Assembly (NCBI GenBank): GCA_023807065.1
Contig: JAJJLU010000382.1
Coordinates: forward strand, 1-59,112
Origin: Isotricha intestinalis
Lineage: Eukaryota > Ciliophora > Litostomatea > Vestibuliferida > Isotrichidae
Reading direction: 5' to 3'
DNA: 59,112 bases
In this document: positions 13,991 to 24,756 of the stretch, one piece after another
How the letters are laid out: the number at the start of each line of letters is the position of its first letter
How positions within the stretch are numbered: position 1 is the first letter of the stretch
Program-made: the position numbers and the translations under genes
Notes under the pieces: generated by a model
Seen by the model: only the letters and a program-made list of their open reading frames with translations
What the model was told of the DNA's origin: nothing
Databases searched by the model: none

Positions 13991-14627
13991 ATATGTTGAT
14001 TTTAACAATTATTCACATCCAATATGTTACTGAAGATACTTAAATTATTTTTGATGTAAAAATGAATAAAAAAATGAATATTTTCTTTTCAATTTTTAGT
14101 GAGAATAATATTCTTTTTTCAAGTGAAAAAAAGAAATGTTAGATAAACATGATATTATTACAAGTAATATTATTTCAGTTTTAGATATGGAATTATTAGT
14201 TTAATTAATACAGTTAAAAAGTATAAAAAGTCTTTGGGCAATTAAATATATATTCATAAGATTCTTTAATATATATATTATTTTTTTATATAAATTAAAT
14301 ATTAAGAAAAATATATTACATATAAAAAAATGTTAAACTAATATTTTATATGTATTTTCTTTAAATAAAAATCTATTTTTGAATTATCAGATATTGATCT
14401 TTCCCTGTCGAATTTATTAAATAATTTTTTTTTAATAATTGTTTTATAGGAAAGGATTTTTTCCTTTTTTATTAATATATTTTTTTTATATAAACCTTTT
14501 TTCATTATATTAAAAGTTTTTTGTATCTTATTAAATTATTGAATGATACAAAATTATTATCTTATATTATAATCTAATTATATTTTAATAAATAAATAGA
14601 TATTATTTTTTATTTTTTAATTTATAT
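13991..14627. other. Gene-free A+T-rich spacer
   Basis: No open frame of useful length or conserved motif was seen on either strand. Long T and A runs dominate. It lies between the decayed fragment on the left and the 3' end of the minus-strand gene at 14628. Confidence 0.6.
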
Positions 14628-16088
14628 TTAATTTTTATTCATATTATTTTTTAAATTTTTTTGTTTTTTATCACTAGATTTTATTATTTCATTATTAGCA
14701 TTATTTTTCTCAAAGAAAAATTTTAAGTAACTATCTTTTTTAAAATTAATAAAATTATTATAATCATTATCTGAAAATAAATATCCTTTATTTTTTTCTA
14801 TATCTTCCATATCATAATAAACAATAATATCTCTTACTTCATCATAAGCAAGAACTCCACTATTTTCACTTTCTTCATTATCATCATTATTATTAATATT
14901 AATATTATTTTTATTATTTGCATTTTGTTTTTCCTTTTCATCAAATTCAATATTACTTATATCTTGTTCTTCTAAATCTTTTAATTTATTTAAATATTGT
15001 TTTATTTTTTCTTCTTCAAATAATTCTTCTTCTTCTTCTTTACTATTGTTTTTTGTTTGTGGTTTATTTGTTGATTCTTTTGATTTATTGTTTTTTTCTT
15101 TTTTTAGAATATTAATATTATTTTTATTAGTAATAATATTATTTTTATTATTCACTTTATTATTAATTTTATATTTATTCATAATATTTTTATTTAAACA
15201 TAATACATTCTTATTATTTTCTTTTGATTTTTTTTTAATATTTTTTTTATTTTTTATTTTTGAATTATTTTGAATAATTTCTTGTGTTTTATTAATAGTA
15301 TTTTGTAAACTATTAATTTTATTTGGAATTAATTTAGAAAAATTTATATGATAAGTTGTAATATTTGATTGTTTTATTTTATTTTTTAAATTTCCATTTA
15401 ATGGCTTTGCAAATTTAATATGAAAAGGATTAAAAACTTTAAAAGTTTTCTTATTTAATTTATTTTTTTTTAAATTATTATTATATCCTAAATTAAATTT
15501 TTTATTTTTATTATTACTTGTTAAAATAACATTTCTTTGAGTATTATTTATTGTATTATTTTTTTTATTTGTATTTAAAAGTTCATAAGTTGAATTTATA
15601 TTTAAATTTTTATTTTTAGAATTTTTCTTTGATTTGAGAAAATTATTTTTTTGTTTTTTTTTAATATTTTTTCCTTTACTTTTTGAATTAGAAAAACTTG
15701 AAAAATAAAAAGATTTAAATTTATTTTTATCATTTAAAGAAGCTTCAATCGCAGTTTTATTAGAAAATTTATTTTTTTTTAAAATATCAATTTCTCTAAA
15801 TAACTTTAAAAAATCAGTATTAAAAGTATTTATAATTTTTTTACTTTTATCAATAGTATTATTATTATTTTTTAAACTAAAACGATTTGAATTATGAATT
15901 TGATTATTTTTATTTTTTTTTAAAATAGTTTTTTTATATTGTGAAAATTCACTTTGATAATTATTTATATCGTTTATATTTTTAATTGTTATTGGATTAT
16001 TCATTTTATTTATATTATCATAAAATTCTTTTTTTGTTAAAGTGAATTTTGAAGACTTATTTCTTACTGAAACTGGAAGAGAACTCAT
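14628..16088 (-). CDS. Low-complexity basic protein with conserved acidic C-terminal segment
   Basis: This is a 486-residue protein, extremely rich in N and K over its first 330 residues, with patches such as KKKQKNNFLKSKKNSK. The last ~130 residues are different: an acidic helix (EEEEELFEEEKIKQYLNKL) and then a compact, more complex segment GVLAYDEVRDIIVYYDMEDI...GYLFSDNDYNNFINFKKDSYLKFFF. I believe that segment resembles a domain seen in uncharacterised ciliate proteins, but this is memory, not a search. No signal peptide or membrane segment. It ends in TAA. The next minus-strand gene upstream ends about 185 bases away. Function unknown. Confidence 0.8.
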   Translation of the reverse strand: MSSLPVSVRNKSSKFTLTKKEFYDNINKMNNPITIKNINDINNYQSEFSQYKKTILKKNKNNQIHNSNRFSLKNNNNTIDKSKKIINTFNTDFLKLFREIDILKKNKFSNKTAIEASLNDKNKFKSFYFSSFSNSKSKGKNIKKKQKNNFLKSKKNSKNKNLNINSTYELLNTNKKNNTINNTQRNVILTSNNKNKKFNLGYNNNLKKNKLNKKTFKVFNPFHIKFAKPLNGNLKNKIKQSNITTYHINFSKLIPNKINSLQNTINKTQEIIQNNSKIKNKKNIKKKSKENNKNVLCLNKNIMNKYKINNKVNNKNNIITNKNNINILKKEKNNKSKESTNKPQTKNNSKEEEEELFEEEKIKQYLNKLKDLEEQDISNIEFDEKEKQNANNKNNININNNDDNEESENSGVLAYDEVRDIIVYYDMEDIEKNKGYLFSDNDYNNFINFKKDSYLKFFFEKNNANNEIIKSSDKKQKNLKNNMNKN

Positions 16089-16272
16089 TACAAAAAAAAT
16101 ATTTATATATAAAATAAAATTATTGAGAATTTTTTAAAATTAAATTAAATTAAAAAAAATATAAATTTATGAAATACTCTTTTTTTTAATTTTTTTTTTT
16201 ACTTTAAAATAAATTTTATAATTATCAATTTTAAAAATTTTAATAATAATACAAATTTAAAAGCCTTATTTT

Positions 16273-16674
16273 TTATTTGGTAAAATTCATTAAATTTTTT
16301 TTTTTCTCTTTCCCAATTCTTTTTTCCATATTTTTAATCTTTTCTTTTAATTTTACAATTTCATCAAGTAAACTATTATTATCTTGAGTTAAAACAGAAA
16401 CTTCATTTTGATATTTTATATTATCAATAATCATTTGATCATTAGCATCAAAAAGTTCAGCAGAAATTATTTTTAATTTATTACTCATTTCTTCTTCTAT
16501 TTTATCAAATTCATTTTTTATTGTTTCATCTACATTTTCCATATATCTTTGAATTTCATTTGCTGTTGATTGATATTTATGTAATATATCAAAAAATTTT
16601 TCAACTATATTATCGTATTTTGTCATTTGATTAAAAATACTATTTTCTTCCAAATAATCAGTTTCATGTGACAT
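16273..16674 (-). CDS. Short coiled-coil protein
   Basis: This 133-residue protein is mostly helical. Residues ~20-70 carry hydrophobic heptads (VEKFFDILHKYQSTANEIQRYMENV) and ~85-125 form a second coiled coil (LLDEIVKLKEKIKNMEKRIGKEKKK). Unlike its neighbours it is not asparagine-rich, which argues for a constrained, real protein. The ATG at 16674 is followed by a hydrophilic N terminus and preceded by a T-rich (A-rich on the sense strand) leader, as for other genes here. No known family recognised. A subunit of a cytoskeletal or ciliary complex is a guess. Confidence 0.75.
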   Translation of the reverse strand: MSHETDYLEENSIFNQMTKYDNIVEKFFDILHKYQSTANEIQRYMENVDETIKNEFDKIEEEMSNKLKIISAELFDANDQMIIDNIKYQNEVSVLTQDNNSLLDEIVKLKEKIKNMEKRIGKEKKKNLMNFTK

Positions 16675-17179
16675 TTTTTAATTTTTTTTTATAATGTTTT
16701 TATTATCAATAATCACAGAATTATATTAAATTTAATTATAGTTTTTATTTCACTTAATAATTTTTGAGAATAATAAATAAATTTAATGAAATGGTGATTA
16801 ATAAAATAAAATGTGATATTAATTAATATCTAAATTTGAAATTATATAATAAATGTAGTTTCTTATTATAATAATATTTATAAAATAATAATAATGAAGT
16901 TATAGAATGAAAACTTTATAAGAAAAAAAGATTTATTGAAAAAATTAGAAAATAATTAGTTAATATTTATGTAATTAAATGATAAAAAATAATTGTACAA
17001 TAGGGAATAACAGTTAATTATTGTTAAAATGAAAAAATTAAAAAAAGATTCATGAATATTATATAATATAATTATTAAAAAATAAATTAATCATATATTC
17101 TATTAATACACCTTCATAAAAAAACACAAAAAAATCTTTTGAAATACAAAATAAAAATAATAGAATTAGTATTTTTATT
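16675..17179. other. Intergenic spacer between two minus-strand genes
   Basis: About 500 bases of A+T-rich DNA with no open frame or recognisable motif. It must contain the promoter of the coiled-coil gene starting at 16674 and the 3' end of the gene ending at 17180, but no element can be pointed out. Confidence 0.6.
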
Positions 17180-18250
17180 TTATTTATAGTTATAATCACT
17201 TATCAAATATTCTTTTTTATCATCATATCCGTTTTCATTTAATCGTAAAATTTTTCTTCCTTTTAATAACTTAGAATTATTCATTTCAAAAGAAAGTAAA
17301 TTTTCTCCTTTGACTCTTAAGCATAATAAATTTTTATTGCTGATAGAATTTCCAAACAAATTGCTTTGATTGAAAAAATTTTTATTTTCATATAAATTAT
17401 TATGCTGGTAACTATAATTATTAATAGAATTATAATCAGATATATCAAAAGAAGGATTTCTAATATATTCATCATTATCTTTACTTTTGTTTTTTACTAA
17501 TTGCCATTTTGGATTTTTGATTCCAACATTAATATAATAATTATCATTAAAACTTTCTGAAAATCTTAAACTTCTTTGCCATTTAAATAAAGCTTTTTGA
17601 TTATTATTAAATCTTTCATTTTCAATTAAATTATTATATTCTTGCTTTATTCTAAAATCATCGATTGAATTTATTAAAATGTTATTTTTCTTCTTTTTTG
17701 TTTTTTTTAATATTCTCTTTATTAATTTATTTCTTCCTTTATTATCATTATTATATTGTTTTAAAGCTTTTTCTTGTGATTTTATCTTTTGATTTATTTC
17801 TATTTGTATTATTGAATTAGTTAAATTATTCTTCTTTGAAAAAGATTTACTTGAATTTAAATTTTGAATTTTTTTAAAATTATCATAAATTCTTTCTAAA
17901 CTTTCATTGTCAATTTCTTTTTTATGATTATGATAAAAAAATGAATTTTCTGTTTTTTTTAGAATTGAATTTTGTGATATTGTACTTAAATTTTTTCCAG
18001 CTTTTTTTTTTGAAGTTAGTCTTTTTGGAGATTTTTTCGATAATAAAGGAATATTATTATGATAAATCATATTAGAAAATTTTTTTCCTATTATTACTTC
18101 TTTTCCATTTATTTTATTTGAAAAAAATAAATTAGGGTCTGAAAATAATTTATCTAAGTCTTTCTTAATATTTTCTTTACATGTTTCATTAATTGAAATA
18201 GGATGTATAGTTAAATGTTTTTTCTTTTCTCTAGAAAAAGTAATCTTCAT
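17180..18250 (-). CDS. Basic hypothetical protein with WQ/NPKW motifs
   Basis: This 356-residue protein has a lysine- and serine-rich N-terminal half (KKSPKRLTSKKKAGKN). The second half has higher complexity: KALFKWQRSLRFSESF, then YYINVGIKNPKWQLV, IRNPSFDIS and, near the end, LRVKGENLLSFEMNNSKLLKGRKIL. The order W-x-SLR, V-N-V-G-x-NPxW, IRxPS and a G-x-NLLxFE-K-x-LKG tail looks like a conserved protist architecture. I recall it from uncharacterised ciliate proteins but cannot verify that. No membrane segment or enzyme motif. It ends in TAA. Confidence 0.8.
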   Translation of the reverse strand: MKITFSREKKKHLTIHPISINETCKENIKKDLDKLFSDPNLFFSNKINGKEVIIGKKFSNMIYHNNIPLLSKKSPKRLTSKKKAGKNLSTISQNSILKKTENSFFYHNHKKEIDNESLERIYDNFKKIQNLNSSKSFSKKNNLTNSIIQIEINQKIKSQEKALKQYNNDNKGRNKLIKRILKKTKKKKNNILINSIDDFRIKQEYNNLIENERFNNNQKALFKWQRSLRFSESFNDNYYINVGIKNPKWQLVKNKSKDNDEYIRNPSFDISDYNSINNYSYQHNNLYENKNFFNQSNLFGNSISNKNLLCLRVKGENLLSFEMNNSKLLKGRKILRLNENGYDDKKEYLISDYNYK

Positions 18251-19255
18251 TTCTATATATTTAATATAATTTTATTTTTTTAAATTTTTTAATCAATTTT
18301 TGAATTAATTTTTGAATTTATTTTTTTTTTTTTTTCAAAATATTTTCAAAACTTTATTGATTCATAATTTTTTAATTACAATATTAGAGATTTGAATTTT
18401 TTTTTCATTCTATCAATCATTTGATTTTTTATTTTATTATTTTTTTTTCTTTTTTCTTATTTTAATTAATATTTTCAGAATCATTTTCTTTTTTATTTTA
18501 AATAAATAATGAATAAATAAAACTTTTTTGATGAAACAGAGACATTTATTTTTCAAACAATTTAAATATAAATCATAATAATATTTTTCAATAATTTTTT
18601 TCCATATATCTTTAAGAAAAATAGAATTTATTTTTATTTTAATGGATTTGAATGGATTATTTATTTTTATTTTTAATATTTGCTAACATAGGTTTTTAAT
18701 AAAAACATTTACCCACAAATTAATTGACTTTTTGAATGGATTTATATTCTAAATAACTTCGAATTTTATTTCAGAAAATATTTTTGAGCATTTTTAGAAA
18801 AAAATTATTTAATGTATATGTTATATTTTGTATATTATGTAAAGAAATTATTAAAATTCAATCTTATTTTTATAAAAGCAAATAACAAATAATGGAAATA
18901 AGAATATTAATATTTTTTAGATTATTAATTAGAAATAAATTTAAATTCCTTTTTCTTTTGGAAGAATAAATTCCAATTCTTTTATTGTAGAAAAAAAATA
19001 ATATTATAATAATAAATAATAATTAAAATATTTCATATAATGAAACAAATATAATAATATCTAATAGAAAAATACAACAAATATTTATTTAATAAAAATA
19101 TATATAAATTTTCAGAAAAATCAAATAATACAATTAAAAGATTATTAAAAAGTAATTAAAAAAAATAAAAACATTAATATATATTTTTAAAAATTGTCAT
19201 ATTTCCCTTAAAAAATATAAAGAAAAAACTTCAAAAAAAAAAAAAGAATAAAAAA
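18251..19255. other. Divergent intergenic region
   Basis: About 1 kb separates the starts of the minus-strand gene at 18250 and the plus-strand RING/TRAF gene at 19256, so both promoters lie here. It is A+T-rich with long T runs at 18310-18340 and A-rich DNA just before 19256. No open frame, RNA gene or repeat was seen. Confidence 0.6.
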
Positions 19256-21259
19256 ATGACAGAAGAAGAAAACACAGAAAAATTATCTCAAGAACAAGAA
19301 AATTCCCAAAGTTCAAATAATCCAAATTTGATAAAAAAAATATCAAATTCTCAAAATGAAGAAGAAAACAATATAGAATTTGAAAAAGAATTAGATCCAA
19401 ACTTATTAATAGAAAAATCAAATGACATAGAAGAGTTTTATTGTCCTTTATGTAATGGAATATTAAATGATCCAGTAATAGATAAATGTTCACATACTTT
19501 TTGTAAAATTTGTTTTGAAAAATATTATAATAAATTCAAATCTTGTCCAATTTCAAAACAAAAATTAGATGAAGAAAATTTAACTTTAGTTCCTTTAATA
19601 AGTAAAACAATAGGGAAAAAAGAAATAAAATGTAAAAATATTAATAAAGGCTGTAATTGGATAGGAAAAATTTCAGATTTAAAAAAACATTTATATGAAG
19701 ATTGTAAAAAATTTTTAATAAAATGTCCTTTTGAAAATTGTAATCTAAATATTATGAGAGAAAATTTAAATGATCATAAAAATAAATGTGAATTTCGAAG
19801 TGTAGAATGTGAAGATTGTAAAAAGATATTTCCTTTTAAATATTTATCTGATCATTCTAAAATTTGTCTTAAAAAAAAAATTAATTGTCCTCAAAATTGT
19901 GGAAAAATTATTGAAAGAGGAGAAATTGATAATCATATTAAATTTAATTGCGATTATACTTTAATTGATTGTCAATTTAAAAAATATGGTTGTTTAGATA
20001 AATATACTAAAAAAGACTTTGAAAAAAAAATGATGGAAGATTGTTATAAACATTTAATTTTAGTTACTCAAATTATTGACCAATTAGAAAATAAATTTGA
20101 AAAAAATTTAAGTGAATTTCAATTTTTGAAAAAGAAAAAAGAAAGAGATTCAATAAATGAAAATAATGAAGAAAATAAAGAAATTATTGTAATAAAAGAT
20201 AATGAAAATAATGTTAATAAAAGTAATGAGAATAATAATATTATTAGTAATAACAATAATTATAATATTAATAGTGAGGAGAATAATTGTAACAATGATA
20301 TAATAAATGATAAAATAGATAATAACATAAATGATGATCAAAAAAATAATAATATGAATATTGACGATTCTCCTCAACCAGTAATTGAAAAAAAAAATGA
20401 AAATAATATTGAAAAACAAAAAGTTGATTTAAATAATTATGATAAATTGAATCATGAATTACTTGATAATTTAAATATTATTGAAAATGGTGGTTTAGAA
20501 CAAAATAATATTATAGAAATAAATAATAATGAAAATAATAATAATACTTTGGGAAAAGTTGATGAAATAAAAAATATAAATAATGAAGAGAATGAAAATA
20601 AAAAAGAAGAAATTAAATGTATAAAAAATGAAGAAAATAATAATGAAGAGAATAAAAATATTTCAAATGAAAATAAAGGAGAAATAAATATAAATCAAGA
20701 GCCAAAACATTTACATAAATATTTTGATGAAAAAAACATAAACAAATATATAAAAATAACAAATAATATTGCAAAATATCAACCAGAAACAATATCAGAG
20801 CATGTTTTTCTTTTTATAAATGAAATATATGATATAAATCCAAAAACTCAAAAAAATATTATTTGGTCTATTAAATTAATAACAAATTCTAAATGGATTG
20901 CTTTTGGACTTTGTGATAAAGAAAAAGTAAAATTAAATAAAGGTAAATTTTGCCTTCCTTCAAAAATAGAACATTTTAATAATGGTTCCTATTTAATTTC
21001 TAATAATGGTTATTCTTGGAATTGTAATAATATTAAAGAAAATAATAAAAAATTTGATTTTCCTAGATTTGATAAAATTAAAAATGAATTTATTTTAGAA
21101 TTTAATGCTTTTGAAAATAAATTAAAATTCTTCTCTTCAGGTAAAAGTTTATGTATTTTAAATAATGTTATTCCACTTGTTAGTCCTTATAAATTAACTC
21201 CTTGTGTTGTTTTCTTAAATAAAAATGATTGTATTGAATTTGAAATGATTAAAAATTAA
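19256..21259 (+). CDS. RING / TRAF-type zinc-finger / SPRY-like protein (probable E3 ubiquitin ligase)
   Basis: The 667-residue protein starts with an acidic leader and then a RING-like finger at residues ~63-105 (CPLC, CSHTFCKIC, CPIS). The last expected zinc ligand after CP is Ser, an altered C3HC3D-type RING as in TRAF proteins. TRAF-type fingers follow to about residue 260 (CKNINKGCNW...H...C, CPFENCNL...H, CEDCKK...H...C, CPQNCGK...H...C). A 250-residue N/E-rich linker leads to a C-terminal SPRY-like fold (~535-667) marked by WIAFGLCD, NGSYLISNNGYSWN and TPCVVFLNKND. Proteins with this layout ubiquitinate targets recognised by the C-terminal domain. The acidic N terminus and the linker are low-complexity. 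It ends in TAA, and the next gene starts 80 bases downstream on the same strand. Confidence 0.88.
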   Translation: MTEEENTEKLSQEQENSQSSNNPNLIKKISNSQNEEENNIEFEKELDPNLLIEKSNDIEEFYCPLCNGILNDPVIDKCSHTFCKICFEKYYNKFKSCPISKQKLDEENLTLVPLISKTIGKKEIKCKNINKGCNWIGKISDLKKHLYEDCKKFLIKCPFENCNLNIMRENLNDHKNKCEFRSVECEDCKKIFPFKYLSDHSKICLKKKINCPQNCGKIIERGEIDNHIKFNCDYTLIDCQFKKYGCLDKYTKKDFEKKMMEDCYKHLILVTQIIDQLENKFEKNLSEFQFLKKKKERDSINENNEENKEIIVIKDNENNVNKSNENNNIISNNNNYNINSEENNCNNDIINDKIDNNINDDQKNNNMNIDDSPQPVIEKKNENNIEKQKVDLNNYDKLNHELLDNLNIIENGGLEQNNIIEINNNENNNNTLGKVDEIKNINNEENENKKEEIKCIKNEENNNEENKNISNENKGEININQEPKHLHKYFDEKNINKYIKITNNIAKYQPETISEHVFLFINEIYDINPKTQKNIIWSIKLITNSKWIAFGLCDKEKVKLNKGKFCLPSKIEHFNNGSYLISNNGYSWNCNNIKENNKKFDFPRFDKIKNEFILEFNAFENKLKFFSSGKSLCILNNVIPLVSPYKLTPCVVFLNKNDCIEFEMIKN

Positions 21260-21339
21260 ATATTTTTTTTATTAAAAAAAATGTTAATTTATTTATTTTT
21301 TATTTATTTAATTAATATAAAAAACAAGAAAAAATTTAA

Positions 21340-22778
21340 ATGGATAAAAAAGAAAAATCCATTAAAAGTGCTTTAATTGATCTTTATCTTTCTTTAAACC
21401 CTTCAAAACAAAAAGTATAATAAAAAATAATAATTTCAAAAAATAGAATGATTCTAATTTTCCTGATAAACATTCTCAAATAGAAAAAAATGAAACAATT
21501 AAAAAATATGATTGTTTAACTTTAATAAATTATATTAAATCTTGTATAGATATAATAATAGATATTAATGTAAGTGAAAAATTAAAAGAATTAAATGAAA
21601 AAAAAAAAAATTCTCCTCAAGAATATGAAAATGTTTTAATTAAATATGAAAAAGATATTAGAGGACATATTAAAATTGAACAACAATTAAAACTTTTAAT
21701 TGATGATCTTCAAAGTGATTTAGATGATTTAGAAAATGAAAATAAAAAATTAAAACTTAAAATTGAAACTTTAAAAAATAATTCAAAAAAGAATAATGTT
21801 GATGATTATTATAGTTATCAAGAATTTCAACAAAAAATAAAAAATATTTATTCTTTAGAAGAAGAAAATGAACACTTAAAAAAAGATATTATTAATAAAC
21901 AAATATTAATTAAATCATATGAAGAACAAAATTTAAAATTAGCTTCAAATGAAAAAAAATTAAAAAGTTTAATAACATTAAAAGAAAAAGCAAATAAAGA
22001 AAAAGAAGAAAAATATAAAAGTCAAATTCGAGAAATAAATAAGAAAATTATATTTTATAAAGATTTATTAAATAAAAAATATAATACTTCAATAAACAAT
22101 TACAATGAAATTTATAATATTCATCAAACTTCTTTTTCTACAATAAAAGATGAAAAATCAAATATAATTAATTCAGTAGAAAATTCAAATAGAAAAAATA
22201 GAAATAATAATATTTCCTTTTTAAGTATTTCTGGTTCAATGGATAAAAAAATTCAAAACAAAATTACATATAATAAAATTCATAGTTTATCAAATAAAAA
22301 TATTAGAAAAGAAAATAATAGTAATAATTCAAGTTTAAGTATAAAAAAAAATCAGAAAGAATTTTTAAATAAATTATTTATTAATAATACCATAATTTTA
22401 TCAAATAAAAAAACAAATGGAGTTTATAATAGATATAAATCTTTTGAAAATTCAAATAAACCAACAAAAGTAAAAAATTCTTCAATTTTCAAAGATTTTA
22501 TTATAAATTCTAATAATGTTAAATTTAGAAAAGAAAAAGTTAGAAATTTTAAACATTTAAGAAGTTCTAGTCAAGGAAAAATCAATAAAAATATTGAATT
22601 TATAAATAATATAAATATATTCACAAACTCAATTAAACAAGATAAATATAATAGTTATAGAATTAATTCTAGTAATGGAAGTAATAAAAATATTAATAGA
22701 AATTGTTTAAATACTTCCCAAAGAAATAATAATAAAAAAAGAGTGAAGACTTCAAATACATTAGGAAAAATTTATTAA
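21340..22778 (+). CDS. Coiled-coil protein with one 32-nt intron
   Basis: ATG at 21340 opens 25 codons (MDKKEKSIKSALIDLYL...) that meet an in-frame stop unless a 32-nt GT...AG intron (21415-21446) is removed. Splicing joins exon 1 to a frame open to TAA at 22778, giving 468 residues. Residues ~60-260 form long coiled coils (YEKDIRGHIKIEQQLKLLIDDLQSDLDDLE), and the C-terminal 200 are N/S/K-rich. The ATG at 22239 is internal, because the frame upstream of it is open and coiled-coil. The EKDIRxHIKxEQQLK segment resembles one I associate with ciliate coiled-coil proteins. Function unknown, perhaps structural. Confidence 0.8.
21415..21446 (+). other. 32-nt spliceosomal intron
   Basis: It starts GTATAATAA and ends AAAAATAG, entirely A+T apart from the splice-site Gs and one C. 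Removing it (phase 0, between Lys25 and the following Asn) eliminates two in-frame stops and joins two coding frames. Size and composition match the very short introns of ciliates. Confidence 0.8.
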
Positions 22779-22926
22779 ATTTAAAATAATTTTTTTTTTA
22801 ATATTTTTAAATATATTAAAATCTCATTTTTAAATAAAAATGTATAAATAATAACAAAATATATTTATTAAAATCAATAATTTTTTTTTTAATAAATTTA
22901 ATATTAAAAATATATATAAAATTATC

Positions 22927-24567
22927 TTAATCATAAATACATACACCATCAACAATAACATTAAACTCTTTATTTCCTTTTAATTCTTTAAATTGATTTT
23001 GACTAATATTGTATTTATAAAAAGTACTAACCATATTTTCATAAATAAAATTAGGAGAATTATTAATACAAGTTAGAAGTTCAATAACTTTATTTTCAAT
23101 GTTAAAAGTATAAACAGCTTTTAAATTAAAACTTCCAAAGTTTCCTTTAAATAAAATTATATAATTTTCACATGAACAATTATTAATTATTTCTAATATT
23201 TTTTCTCTATATTCCTTATTAGGAATTCCAGCTAAACAAACTTTATTAATTGCTTTAATAATGATTTTTTTATTTGATATTTTATTGTATTTTATATTTT
23301 TTATTTTTTTATTTGCAATAATACTTTCTTCTCTTTGTATTTTTACAGGAATTCTATTTGAAATATTAGAAATATTATTTAAAATTATTGTATTATCATT
23401 TATTTTAGAAATATTATTTGATTTTGAGGTTATTTTATTTGAAGATATTTTAATATTATTATTTACATTTTTAAAGTTTTTTGATGATGGTCTTTTATTA
23501 TTAATAATGTTATTGTTGTTAGTTTTTATATTTTTTATTAATAAATCTTGCGAATTTTCTTTTTTTGATTGTTTCATAATATTTTTATTTGATTTTGTTC
23601 TTCTTCTATTAGAATTTTCTTCTAAAGCTTTTAATTTTTTTTGCCTTTTTAATTCTATTATTTTTTTTTCTTCTTCTGTTTTATCATCAATAATAAAAAT
23701 ATTATAGTTTTTTTCCTCATTATTAATTCCATTGTAATTATTAATATTATTCTCATTTGATTTATTATAATTTTTAACTTTGGAAAGGGAATTAAATTTT
23801 TTTTGATAATTTACTTTTTCTATTTTATTATCTACTTGAAATTTATAATAATTATCTAAAATTTTTTGTTGTTGATTAGGATCTCCATTAACAATATAAT
23901 TCAAACTTTTATTTCTTTTTTCATTATTATTTTTTTCTTTTTTTGATAAAATAAAATTACCATTTATTTCATTTTGAATATTAATAATGTTATTATCATT
24001 TATTCGATTTGTATCTAAATTTACAATATCATTATCTTCATAATTATAAGTTGAATTTTCATTTAAAAAATTTTCAAGATTAAAATTTATATCGTTTTCA
24101 TCTTTTTCTCTTTTTTCATTTAAATTTATTATTTCATTTTCTTCTTTTTTTTCTTCTATTTTATCATTTAAATTTATTTTTTCTTTTTCTTCATTCATTA
24201 AATTCATTTCATTTTCGATTTTTTCTTTTATAAGATTATTAACTATTTCTTCATCTTTTTCATCTTCTTCAATATCTTCAAAATCATTTTCATATTCTTC
24301 AATATCATTATTAATTAAATTTGAAGTTAATTCTTTTTTAATCCAATTTTTTTGTTTTTGAATTTCGTTTTTTTTTTCTTTAATTTCAGAAACAATATTT
24401 TTAATATTTTCTTTTAATAAATTTTGAGTATCATTTCTTTTTTTTTTTCCTTCAAAATTTATACTTTCTAAAAGAAATTTATCATAAGTAATTTTAGTAA
24501 TATCTTCTTTATCTTCATTAATATTTTCTATATCTTCTTTTATTTCTTCTTCAATTTTATTTGTCAT
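22927..24567 (-). CDS. CAMSAP-like protein with C-terminal CKK microtubule minus-end domain
   Basis: This 546-residue protein has ~430 residues of acidic and basic coiled coil and low complexity, then a C-terminal CKK domain (~436-546). The CKK hallmarks are INKVCLAG, NKEYREKILEIINN, YIILFKGNFGSFNLKAVY, a middle helix, YENMVSTFYKYN and a final β strand VIVDGVCIYD. In CAMSAP/Patronin the CKK recognises microtubule minus ends. Metazoan CAMSAPs carry an N-terminal CH domain, and none is visible here, which would make this a short CKK-only form. In ciliates it would fit basal bodies or cortical microtubules. It ends in TAA. It converges with the gene ending at 22778 (148 bases apart). Confidence 0.85.
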   Translation of the reverse strand: MTNKIEEEIKEDIENINEDKEDITKITYDKFLLESINFEGKKKRNDTQNLLKENIKNIVSEIKEKKNEIQKQKNWIKKELTSNLINNDIEEYENDFEDIEEDEKDEEIVNNLIKEKIENEMNLMNEEKEKINLNDKIEEKKEENEIINLNEKREKDENDINFNLENFLNENSTYNYEDNDIVNLDTNRINDNNIINIQNEINGNFILSKKEKNNNEKRNKSLNYIVNGDPNQQQKILDNYYKFQVDNKIEKVNYQKKFNSLSKVKNYNKSNENNINNYNGINNEEKNYNIFIIDDKTEEEKKIIELKRQKKLKALEENSNRRRTKSNKNIMKQSKKENSQDLLIKNIKTNNNNIINNKRPSSKNFKNVNNNIKISSNKITSKSNNISKINDNTIILNNISNISNRIPVKIQREESIIANKKIKNIKYNKISNKKIIIKAINKVCLAGIPNKEYREKILEIINNCSCENYIILFKGNFGSFNLKAVYTFNIENKVIELLTCINNSPNFIYENMVSTFYKYNISQNQFKELKGNKEFNVIVDGVCIYD

Positions 24568-24756
24568 TTTTTAAATCAAATATAATTAAAATAATAAATT
24601 AATAAATGAAAAAAATAAATTTAATACTTTTAAATTTATATTATAGTATTAATAAAACAATTATTTAATAATATTGTATTAAAAAATTTTATTGATAGAA
24701 AATAAAAAAATGTACAAAATAAACCTTAAATAATATTTTCAATGATTCAAAAGTAT

